Source of the DNA: Lytechinus pictus
Lineage: Eukaryota > Echinodermata > Echinoidea > Temnopleuroida > Toxopneustidae
Assembly (NCBI RefSeq): GCF_037042905.1
Contig: NC_087247.1
Coordinates: forward strand, 38,829,420 to 38,893,419
Reading direction: 5' to 3'
Length of the DNA stretch: 64,000 nucleotides
Position 1 is the stretch's first letter; each line of letters starts with the position of its first letter. Below the pieces are notes generated by a model. That model was not told where the DNA came from and searched no databases. It worked only from the letters and a program-made list of their open reading frames with translations. Made by a program: the position numbers and the translations under genes. This document shows, piece by piece, positions 40,401 to 50,900 of this stretch.

Positions 40401-43356
40401 GTGTAGACTATATTCTAAAAGTTGATGCATGATTTTGCACTTTCCAGTATCACAGAGCTAGAGACTAGAGTGAACATTAAATTGTGTAATAATGCAGGCG
40501 AGACTGCTGGAGGTGTTCCACTTGTTTATAATCAATGATGCTCTGTGTTTGAATCTACTTTATGTAATTAAGTGTTGCTATGTCAGGTAATTCTTATTTA
40601 TAAAGGCATGCTTATTTTGAAGTCAAATTTTAGGAGTGCAGACCATTAGTCATTTATATGGATGGATATTGGATAAATACTTCTCTTTTTTGTTAATTAT
40701 TTTCAGGAGCATCTTGTTTTGATTGAGTTGACTGGAGTGCTTGATTACCAGTATTTCGCAAAGTCAGACAAAGTTTGCAAGTTTTTGGTAAGATTTTTAC
40801 ATTATTATTAGTATAAAGCTTGTAAAATGATATCATGATCGATATGATTTTCTCTGAATGATAGTTTTAATTTATTACATTTTAATGAATTTGAGTGGGG
40901 GCTTATAATATACCTTCTATATCCTTGATTGCTTTAATAAAATGAGTGCATAGTGCAAATGCATAGTCTTATCTCACTTTTTCAACAGCCATTACTATTG
41001 CCAGTCAAATGATTTCAAACTTTCACCATTCTGTTTTTTCTTTCTCCTTTCACACAAATAATTTTATTACAAAAGCTGAATCCCTTTTGATATATTTTAG
41101 TTCATTTTATAAACAAGCAAATATAACTTAAAATCTCTTAAAAGACTGAGGGAAAGAATGATTTTTATAAAATTTATTTTTATTCTCTTTATGCTTGATT
41201 AAAGTTGTAATTAAGAATTCACCCTGTAGACATCTAAGACACATGTAACTCTTAAACCTTTTTTAAGATGCATTAGTATATATACACTAGCTGCAGGAGT
41301 GTATTTCTCAGTCTCATAAAATGGTATTAAGTATCATTCATTGATTTTTCCTCATTTTACTGCATTCTAGGGCCTTGGAACAGAAAATCCTATATTACAA
41401 ATTGGAAATTACATCTTCAAAGGAGAATACAAGAAGAATATGGGTACAGCAGTCTTCTTTGAACAAGGTAGGCAAACAAGCTATACAAGGTGGATCAAGA
41501 AAAAGGAAACCCAACTTTGAGATCTGTTGTGTGAGGAAAATATAAAATGTGTGTGAAGTGAAATATTTACAAAAATTTCAGATAGGCTTTGATAAGCTCA
41601 GTTGTCAAAATTACAAATCCCAACTTTTCATCCAATGCCAAGCATACTGATCATCTGGGTCTCAACTGAAAAGGTATTTGATGAATTAAAGAATAGAGCA
41701 TCTTTACCAGAGTCTAGGTGTCACATTCCAATTTCATTTAAATATGAAATTTCATTTCTTCATTATAAATCAATTCTTAGTTTTAAAATATATATTATTA
41801 AAGATATTGGAAATGATTTCAATATTGAAATGCAAAAGTTGAACAAACAGGTAAGAAAGTATTGCTAAGCATGCTCTGAGATTGGATGATGTATTTTTTA
41901 TTTTTAGAAAATGACACAAGTAATGACTGGAAGTACAAATGCTCTACGGATAAGATGCTTGAGATGCAAAGAGTTTTTCTTCAACCTAAAGAAAATGTGA
42001 TCGGTAAGAACCTATTGTACTACTTGATCTTTTAGATGGAGGTAGGGGGTCACAAATTTAAATTGGAGGAGTCTAACTCATGACATCCCAAACAAGGCAC
42101 TATTCTGATCTCAAGTAAGGTTTATACAAATTTTGTTTTTTTTGCGGATATATGACTGTTGTGACTGTATTACAGATCTGAAGTACTAATGGAGTTAATG
42201 TAAAAAAAATTGGCATACTGACACTTCTTGTTTTATTCTTAATTCTTCTTCATACCACTGTAATATTTTAGCTGCTGTATGTCGTGAATAAAAGTAATGT
42301 AAGGATATTGTGGTTTCAGACAGAAAATGCATCTAAAGTCCAGTTTGTGATATATAATTCTGTTTCAAATTCAGCAACAGTTTTCTAAAATATAATCAAC
42401 TGAAAGCACAGAATTGAGGCCGGACAACTTTACAGGTGACCGTTTTATAAAGCTGTTCGTAAGTAACGTGTGACTTTAAGAACGACTGGCGATCCATTCT
42501 TGTGGTAAATGAAATTCATCATGAAATGTTCATTGATGATTATTTTGCACATAAGGTTCATTAGTCATTGTTAAAGTCGCTCTTAACTTACAAACAGCTT
42601 TATGAAACACCCACCCACCCGGATCAAACAAAGAAGTTAAAGTACATTCTCAATTTTTTTAAAAAAGGTCAAAATATTGTCTTTCTTGCATAACAAACCC
42701 CCCCCCCCAAAAAAAAAAAAAGGAAGCTGGTGACCACATTCAGACTACAAATTATTGGGTGTGTGCCCCCTACTGTGACATTTTTTGCAAATCCAATCAG
42801 AAACATGTACTTTGTGGGGGCACTTTGATGGTTATGGCACCTTGATAGAGTATAATTTGCCTGCTTTACAAAATTTGCTCATTCTTCGGAAGACAACAAG
42901 AGTATACTCGTCGAAACGTATGCCCGCAAAAGAATACATGGTGTAGCGTGAAGCCTCTAGACTGACTACTCTAAAGGTTGTGCCTTGGAATAAAGGAAAT
43001 GATTGTTTCTATTCAAAAGCTGACTGCCCAAGTCTAGAATTTTTATTTCCATGCAACATCTAACAAATGTCCAAGTAATAGCAACCCAAATGGCAAAACC
43101 AACCCAAGTCTTTGCAACATTCCTCTAAAGTCGATCAGGAAAGTGTTATAATCCCTATTTAGGTCATTATTCTTTTTTTTTTGGATAGATCATTGTTATT
43201 CAAAATATATAGATCTATCATATTACATTGATATGGCTAGGGTTTTGATTAAATTTTGCCTTTGGGCTTTTATTTTTTATGTATACAGGTAAGGAGGTGA
43301 CTGGCAACCAATCTGCAACATCAGAGGATTCAACAGAGATGGAAGATGCTACCTGA
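37394..43356 (+). CDS. GTF3C6: General transcription factor 3C subunit 6 (TFIIIC35-like), five exons
   Basis: GTF3C6 is the small subunit of TFIIIC, the nuclear factor that binds internal promoters of tRNA and 5S genes and recruits TFIIIB for RNA polymerase III. Exons 37394-37435, 40707-40787, 41371-41467, 41908-42003 and 43289-43356 join in frame, all GT-AG, to give 127 aa. The core, VLIELTGVLDYQYF, GTENPILQIGNYIFKGEY and DWKYKCSTDKMLEMQRVFL, matches the Tau55/TFIIIC-sub6 beta-barrel. The ATG has G at -3 and +4. The C-terminus is a short acidic tail (SEDSTEMEDAT), so the protein is much shorter than the ~213-aa human one, which has a long acidic extension. A poly(A) signal candidate (AATAAA) lies near 44146. 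Intron 1 (3.3 kb) holds several MITEs. An unseen alternative last exon is possible. Confidence 0.88.
38369..38482. mobile_element. hAT-type MITE (114 bp) with perfect 8-bp target duplication
   Basis: CAGTGGCAGACCGTGACC faces GGTCACGGTCCGCTACTG. The arms fold almost end to end through GAGGAGACAAA and ATTGGAGGGGCAC. CTAAAGCT is duplicated exactly at 38361-38368 and 38483-38490. It lies in GTF3C6 intron 1. Confidence 0.92.
38685..40031. mobile_element. GTF3C6: Poly-G-ended foldback element in GTF3C6 intron 1
   Basis: Poly-G plus GCAAATATATTGCTGTACAC at the left faces GTGTACAGCAATACATTTG plus CCTCCCCCCGGG at the right. The interior near 39.79-39.97 kb repeats 'CTTGTTTAGGGG' words like the 27-28 kb elements, suggesting a related group. 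The middle (38.8-39.7 kb) looks like separate inserted sequence. Confidence 0.65.
40273..40364. repeat. 34-bp-arm hairpin
   Basis: Arms 40273-40306 and 40331-40364 (AAAACTGGCCAATCGATATA against TATATCGATCAGCCAGTTTT) have three to four mismatches and a 24-bp loop. It lies in GTF3C6 intron 1 and is a likely MITE core. Confidence 0.85.
40707..40787 (+). CDS. GTF3C6: GTF3C6 exon 2
   Basis: This exon has 27 codons, EHLVLIELTGVLDYQYF to KVCKFL. The acceptor is TTTTCAG, the donor GTAAGA. The peptide is the conserved opening of the TFIIIC-sub6 domain. Confidence 0.9.
40982..41096. repeat. Fragment of the 56.6-kb TTAA MITE family
   Basis: CAACAGCCATTACTATTGCC, TTTCAAACTTTCACCATTCTG and CTGAATCCCTTTT match the right end of 56609-57210. 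It lies in GTF3C6 intron 2. Confidence 0.65.
41371..41467 (+). CDS. GTF3C6: GTF3C6 exon 3
   Basis: This exon has 97 nt encoding GLGTENPILQIGNYIFKGEY and KKNMGTAVFFEQ. It ends one base into a Glu codon at donor GTAGGC. Confidence 0.9.
41908..42003 (+). CDS. GTF3C6: GTF3C6 exon 4
   Basis: This exon has 96 nt continuing the split Glu codon: NDTSNDWKYKCSTDKMLEM to QPKENVI. The WKYKC...L strand closes the barrel in the family. The donor is GTAAGA, in phase 1. Confidence 0.88.
42436..42613. mobile_element. MITE with TTTTATAAAGCTGTTCGTAAGT ends in GTF3C6 intron 4
   Basis: TTATAAAGCTGTTCGTAAGT at the left pairs with ACTTACAAACAGCTTTATGA at the right, with imperfect pairing continuing ~55 bp. No clear target duplication is seen. 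Confidence 0.78.
42880..43025 (+). repeat. Possible Penelope-like tail with CGTCGAAACGT motif
   Basis: TCGGAAGACAACAAGAGTAT, then ACTCGTCGAAACGTATGCC and a trailing GGAATAAAGGAAATGATTG, recalls the decayed hammerhead-bearing ends of Penelope-like elements. The core is degenerate and the call is tentative. Confidence 0.3.
43289..43356 (+). CDS. GTF3C6: GTF3C6 exon 5 and stop
   Basis: This exon has 68 nt after acceptor TATACAG, encoding GKEVTGNQSATSEDSTEM and EDAT, then TGA at 43354-43356. The tail is acidic and Ser/Thr-rich like the vertebrate C-terminus, but far shorter. Confidence 0.82.
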
Positions 43357-46300
43357 TACTAGGAAAACTCTACCCATTAATGCATCAACAGGATGAATAG
43401 ATGGCTGTTAGGTCACTCACTCTGTCTCGGCTTTACAGACTGTCAGCATAGTCTGTTGTGAATGGCTGCACATCAGGCCTTGGTCTTGCTCCGTTATTTT
43501 TCTTAAAGCTCAAAGGCATCCATGTTCCCTATTCCTAGGATGCGTTTCAACAACATTTTCATCTCATTCTGACTGGTTGTCAGACTTGTATAACTTGGTT
43601 TTGATTGGCCGAGTAGCACAGAGTATGGTAACTGTTGGAGCCTTTTCAAGTTTTCAGTGCTGATAACTTTCACGAAACAGTCTCCTATATGAATTCCAAC
43701 GATCTCCTGTATCAATTCCCCAAAGCAATTACTGTACTCTCTCTATACAAAATATTGAAGTATATGTTGTGACAGATCTTTCATTACTACTGCTTATGAA
43801 TGGTGGAATAACCTGCCTAAAGTTGAATCACAGGCAGTGCTTCAAAATAGTTAAGTTTATTTTACATCTTTTACAAAATCTCTTAAAACCACTAGAAAAT
43901 GAACTGGTAGCAAACACATTTTCTTATCCATCAGAATTCTTAGACTTTGCTCTCCTGCCATTCATTTATCTTTCATCATTAGTTTTCCTTCCCATTCTTC
44001 CTCATCCCTTTTCCATTCTTTTTATTTTCCTTGCTCCTCATCAATCATATTTCCTATGCTGTGTCTACTTTGAGGTCACAGTTATAAAAGCTAATTTCTT
44101 GATGTCAGGTAAATTTGTGGATTGTTGTATAGTGCTGGACAATACAATAAAAATCATTACTCAAAACATTGATTAAAAGCTTAATTTGCATCCAATATTG
44201 GGAATACAGCAGAAAATCAGTCAGTAAATGTTGCCTGAAATTATTTAAACATATTCTAGCATGTGCTGATATATGTTGGTTAGTTTCAGTGTACTTGGTT
44301 TAGTTGGTTTTATGCTTTGATTTAATAATTTCATGTTTGGTCAACAAAAATGAATTCAGAACTGACTTTTTGATGAACAATTCACTTTGATTTTAGTCAA
44401 AGACTTTGTCTCATTATTATAGGTTAGCTTTAAATGCCTCAAAATGTTCATAGAGTTGGCTTCCACTTTATCCAAACACGTGACACCTGTATACTAAATT
44501 TTGAATATGATTTAGAATAAATTAAAATTACACTTAAATACCAAGTCATCCATTGTCTGTCTGCCATCTGATTTGCTTGTTACATATTCAACCTAATCTA
44601 CTTGATATGAGACTCGAGAAATTTTTCAAGTGAGTTGCCAGAAAAAGACAGAACTATGATATGGTCAATAAACTGTATCTGCCTTCAAATATACAAAATG
44701 TATGTTGGTTGAAATTTGGAAATGCATATTTATCATTTCCAGGATGCATGTGTAGTTTTCAAAAGTATGACACTATGTTAACATTTAAAAAAAAAAGCTA
44801 TTTTTTTGTTGACCCAAATAATTTGTGGTGTCGTGTGGTATATATTGACACTCCAAAATGTTGTGCCACTTTGTAGCAAAGTTACTACATAATTGAATTA
44901 TCGTACAATGAAAAACTGCTGCAGTAAGGTCACAATGGATCATTTCTCCTATAATACTTGGGTCTGTTTGCATTATACGATGAACACCCAATTTTAGATA
45001 AACACAATGTTTAGATTTTCTTCATAATCTTGTCCAAAGTAGCCATATTTTTCTCCCTTGGAGGTTGATATAACATACACCACATCATTATGCAAATAAC
45101 ATCAGGGCAATTCCATAGGTTGGTGGACATGAGCTCAATGTGTCTTTGTACATATAGCCCATCTGAACCCTAAGTAACCACTTTATCTGCACCCCTAGTA
45201 AAAACCAGGTGTTCTTTATTTCTTTAATTATATACAAATTTGTCTCCTTAATATACTTCTTTGAAATGGATATAATCAACTTTCATAAAAGCCTTGTACG
45301 AGGACACTTTTCACTTATGTCCACTTTTCATTTTATGCATGCCCAAATCATGTAACATGAGTAACCGACACATTTCAAAGATTTGCCAGGAGCATAATGA
45401 AATTTCCCAAGTTTTGTTTTTATACAAAGGATAGTCAGACTGCATACTATGTTGTGATAAAGAGATGTTTAGTTCCTATCAATAATAATGGAGTTATAGC
45501 TCCAAGTATGAGTCAAGGTGTCTCCAAATGTAACGTGGGTAACCGTGGAATAGCCCATCACAATTGACAGCACAGCCATTGCTGGTGCCTGCTGCAGCAA
45601 AAATTTGCATTAATTTTCAACCTCCGTTTACAGTTACCGGTATCCAAGACATAACTTTAGACAAGAAAGTTAAGAAATAAGACATTCTAATTACACTTAC
45701 ATAGATTGATTTCATTGATCTAAGGTGTAAATTTCGATCTAAATATTGTGAAAAATTAAAATAAAAAGAAAACTGAACATTTTATTCTTGTAGAAGCGTT
45801 AATGGAGATGCTCTTACTGGTTTCATTCAAACTCAATGATGGGGGAAAAAACGTAACTTACAGGAATGGGCATAATCAAGAATATGCAACAAGTGAGCTG
45901 ATGTCACATCTCCTTTTGTATTTTGCACAGGAAATATGAATTTATTATTTTTTTTTCATACTGTACAAAAAATATTTCCCTTGCTGCAGAAAAATGTTTC
46001 AGCATTGATGGCTCATGCCAAACAATTAAGGATATAATCTTGTTTTAATATTCTTGGAGCAGAAAACGTAAAATAGAATAAAAATTTAGGATGAGATTTC
46101 ATAAGCCCACTTGTGGAAATTCATACCATGCATACAACTATTTAACCAAATAATGCAAAACTTAGAAATGGCATAACAGACTTATTTTTCAAGACATGAC
46201 AATAAATGAAATGCAAAAATATTTGAAGGTATCTTTCTTTAGATTTATTTACATAACACATTATTTACATCAAAATGACCAGTCCTGACTTATGATTTAT

Positions 46301-47879
46301 TAGACATACAACAGTTTGCACCAATCAAATCATCCCCTGGACATGAAAGTAGCTTACATCAATCATGTGGTGTAGATAAAAATAAAAGCATGATTATTTT
46401 GTCACTAATATCAGCAAAGAGAAAATGCACATTTAGTAAACAGCAAGAGTATTAAGAAATTTAAAATACTGTATCATTACAAAAATTACAAAAACTTCAG
46501 ATCTGATTTTAGACAGAAAAGTAACATTCCTCTTCAAGGCTTAAATTCCCTATATTCAAGACTTATTAATTTGGACACCTTGGTGAAAAGTTTGGGTTCT
46601 AAAGCAGTACCATCACTTTTGCAGTCACTACATAAACATTGTCAAATGCATGTACTCTGGAAAAATACATAATTGTGTTTATATTAGAGGTCAAGAAGAC
46701 CAGTACAACAGTGAGGGTGGTATGCAAATGAAGCAATCACTGACATCACACTATCAATATTTCTTATGCATTTCATTAAACAGTATATGAAATATAAAAT
46801 ATTCCTTAGTTTCTGCTTCAATCTTTTGAAAACTTGGTTCAATTCTCCAAGGAAAATGTAATATCAATACTCTTAATTCATTGTGATTAACTTGAGATTA
46901 TCTTAATCATAAGCACAATATATCATAATGATATACAGAAGTAATAAGCAGGATGAGCACATTGCTTGTAAAAAAAAAAAAAAAACAACAACGTAAAAAC
47001 GCTAGAACTTATTTTATATATGATTTTCATGAATTTTTTGTTCCATGTTTGTCTGATGTGTCTATATGTGTTCCATAATTTCGCTTTTGGGGTGGCCTTC
47101 AATGAGTAGAGCAAATCCCAAATGGGTCATGAAGATTGCTATCTAGAGCTGTATTTCATTGGCATCTTCAGCAATTCTGAGCAGCCTTATTTTATTTTGT
47201 AGTCAAAAGGATCTTGCTATGAAGAGTTAAAACTTGAAGAAAAGATGATCTGGGCATATTTTTAATTGGTAGGGGTTGGGAAACACTTCAAGGGGAATCT
47301 TATTTTATGATTAAGCAAGCAAGACTTAAAAGGGTAGTATAAGATAAATTTGTGTAAATTAGGATGGAGATAATAATGAAGAATACTAATATTTGACCGG
47401 TTCATTTTAAAATGACAATTTACTGAATGGACTGTGACATAGCTACAGGGCAACTTCCTGATTTCATGTACAAAAATAGAACTAATTTTATTTCTCCATA
47501 TTTGCTTTAAACATGTTGAATTTCTCATATACATTATTGATAATAAAATGTAAATTGTCTAAAAAGGGAAATGAAAACACTGGAATATGCTGGATTCTTC
47601 CACTTTGAGGTGTCTTATACATGCACATTCATGACCCTTTGCTGGCAGCAAAGTTTTGGGAAAATAACAAATGGGAGAATTCACTCAATTACTTGAAGTT
47701 CACCTACAGAATTTTGTCATTTATAAACTTTATCATTTACATTTAGACTTTGGTTGGGTTTGGATTCCCTTTTTATCAGTTTCAAGCTCGAACATAGAGG
47801 TCAGTCCCAGCAGTTAAATATTATGTGGGGTTTGTTGACTCACTGGTCCAGTTGTTTTTCTTTCCTCATTTAACCATGA
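43357..47879. other. Region between convergent GTF3C6 and RBM17 genes
   Basis: It holds the GTF3C6 3'UTR (AATAAA candidates near 44146 and 44517) and the RBM17 3'UTR. A CAACATTTTCATC-type MITE remnant lies at about 43.54-43.68 kb. A WWNNLPK-like peptide near 43.80 kb could be a decayed LINE end. The 135-aa plus-strand frame at 43769-44176 is hydrophobic and unlike any family I know; it is probably chance. Confidence 0.5.
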
Positions 47880-47977
47880 TCACGCTGTGAGTTCGAATTT
47901 TTGAAACTTTGTCGGATCGTAGAAAGAGCCCTTCACAATCCTACCTCCAAAGAAACGGCCATTCAAGTCCACAACAG
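47880..47977 (-). CDS. RBM17: RBM17 exon 11 and stop
   Basis: This exon has 98 nt: AVVDLNGRFFGGRIVKGSFY and DPTKFQKFELTA, stop TGA at 47882-47880. The R-F-F triplet is the UHM R-x-F motif that grips the ULM tryptophan. Confidence 0.96.
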
Positions 47978-50900
47978 CTAAAATGTAAAGTAGAATAAAA
48001 TCAGATTAGAATTATTGCTTAGAATTAGAATAAATGACAAAGTACGAGAAAAGGTTGTTTGTTTTGGCACAATAATAGTATAATAAGCAGACATTTCAGT
48101 CTCTGTAGGGTGACTTGAACGAAAACATCTACACTGAATCTAAATTTAAACTTGCTGCATAAATATACCTCCACTTGCAGAGGAAATCCCCAATAAAACA
48201 AGATGAGGTGAAGGTATCTATCAATATGAACAGAAATATATGCTTTGGCACTGTAATCTGTTATCATCCTCCCTCCAGCAAATGGTTAGGACTTTATGAC
48301 CTTGTGAAAATCAGAGGAACCTATTGACTTTACTTACAGTAACTGTAAGGGTAAATTAGACTTTGTCTCATAAATAAAACATCCAATAAGTTCTTTAAAA
48401 AAACATTGCGCAGGTTCCTCCCATAACAGCATGGGTCAAGTCTCAAGCAAATAAAATATTTTGAGCCAAGAACATATAAGCAATAAATTCTGAGTTTGCC
48501 TTTGGTTTATAGATCCTTTATCGTGAGGTTTCATAAACTTGATAATTTGATTCTACATCACTGCATTTTCTGTAGAAGATGGAAGTTAAAACTTGTCAAA
48601 TTGCGAATTGTTTTGCAGATCTTCACATTAGCTGACCTGCTCATTGTGCAAGATAGGTCTCCTAAGACTATTGAAAGGAGAATGGGCATACACTATACTA
48701 TGTAGTGTTTAACAGATAAAAAATACATGTGAGCGACGAGCGATTCGCTCCCATATGCTGAGCCCTGACATAGCACTTGCCAACTAAATAATGAAAGTGA
48801 TCAAAGGAAATAAAATCACTCTCATTGAACACTGCTATATCCCCCTGTTCGCCTTGGCAGAGACTCTTCTTGAGATGTAATTTCTCAGCTCTCCGATATT
48901 CATCTGAATAAACACTGTCCCAACATTTACTGGAAATCTTGATTTCTATTACCAGGTTGCTCCACATATTTTTGAGAAGGTGCAATGAATATGAGAAAAT
49001 ATAGCCCTAGTAGCCTTCAAAATAGCACTCATGAAACTTTTCATGGGAGCACATTTTTATGACAAAAAAATGAAAATTAGCCTGGTGTTTATTACCTTTT
49101 ACTGCTGCTTCTACCCTTGTGAATTCTACAAATATCCTCACAGCTTCAGTGTCAGGCTTGAGGGGATCCTATAGAGGAGAAAAACCACACCCACAAATTA
49201 AGGCTCAATAACCAGTACATTTCAGATATGATGCAAGAATGATCAATAACATTTTCTTAGTGAACAATATCAGTTAACTGCACCTACTTATTGAAACACT
49301 TAATCCTAATAGGCTATCCCCTTTTCATTCAAGATTGTTGTATTAATTATATATTATCTTGACCAATTTTTCTGCACAAGTCTAGAAAAAAAAACTCTTC
49401 TGGCTCACTGAACAATAAACTTAGTGTGTCATGCATGTATAAGGTATTGACAAAATAAAGAAGAAAACCTGAAATTTAGAATGATGTAAATGAAAAATCA
49501 TAAATTATTTGCCTATGTAGACAAAAATAAACTGAGAACCTTGTTTTATCCTTTTTGTGTGAAGCAAAGTACAAGCCTTGATATTTAATGTCACGAGTAG
49601 AGGGTGATTTCACTACGTGGTTTGAATCATATTCATTGAACTAAAAAACTGGATCACACAAAAAGCTTCAGTAAAATGACAAGATGGAGATATCTATCTT
49701 CCTAGTGCAAGGTTGGCACCAGGAACTTTAGAGTGGTAGAAGTTTTATCACCCAAAACCTTGCCACAGGGGTTCAGGGAAACTGAAACTAGTCAATTTTC
49801 AGTGCTCAAACATTAAAAGCATCATTTCCTTGTTAGTCTGGGGTGGTATTCTGAAAATTGTCTTAACTTTTCTTGTAAGTCAGCAAGATAACAGCTCACT
49901 AAAATTCTCTTAAATTGGTATTCTGAAAATTGTCTTATCTCTGTAAGGACGTCCCCTATTTTAATTCTGACACGCCCAATATTGCATCATCAACCCATCA
50001 TTAAGCTTGTTATACGCTTAGGTCAACCAATAGAAGCGTCTCTTCTGAAAAATAATGAAGCGCATTGTTGACATTAGGCGTAATTTCCTTGCACCCCCGA
50101 CGCTATGCTTGTGCGCTTCTGTGCTAAAAATACATTTGGCTCGTCTCAAAGACATATTTTCTCTGAAAAGATTGATCGTCTCGAACACCAATTTTTAATT
50201 GCTGAAAAGTCTACCAATCCGTTGTTATAATGTCTTTGGAATGTCTCCTTTTGTAAAACATGATGTTCTTGCGGGATGCAGCAAGAAATAATTATTGCAC
50301 ATGGACAAATATCGCATGTAACCATAAGTTACAATACCCCCCTACCTCTTGTAAATTTTCTTGTATTTTGCAAGGAAGTTAACAGAACACAAAGATGAGA
50401 GAATTTTCAGAATACCTTTTATCTCGATATGTTATCTTGCGCAACGGAATGTTTATGCGCCGTTTTTAACTTTACGCATAATTCTAGCTCTGACATATGC
50501 GCTCAGCGAAAGTAACAAGAAAAGATACAAGAATTTTCGGAATACAGATTTTATTGTAACTCTAAAGATACAAGAATATTTCTCTTAAGACAATTTTCAT
50601 AATATGGCCCCTGGAAATTAGAACTGTTTGGGCAGGTATGATATTGCACTTAAAGCCGGCCAGAAATTTTGAGCGATGGATGGTTCTAATCAGCACCGAC
50701 CACTGCAGTGTAGGTGAGTCTAATGGTAGGAATCAATGTCAATGATTCTGATCACCCATACCTCATAGATGAGAACCTTGACAACCTCTCCATACTTGGT
50801 ACATTCTTCAGCTGTCTCTGGTTCAAGTTCATCGTCTACCTCACCGGGACCTACCATATTCTGGAGGAAGAAAATGTGAGAGTGATATTGAAGTGAAATC

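Noticed and set aside
43769-44176. 135-aa hydrophobic plus-strand frame downstream of GTF3C6
   Set aside because: No recognisable domain, composition typical of AT-rich 3'UTR, and no splice support. At most it overlaps a decayed LINE end in another frame.
46690-46860. Possible further family A MITE remnant (GGTATGCAAATGAAG)
   Set aside because: Only scattered words match; too degraded to call.
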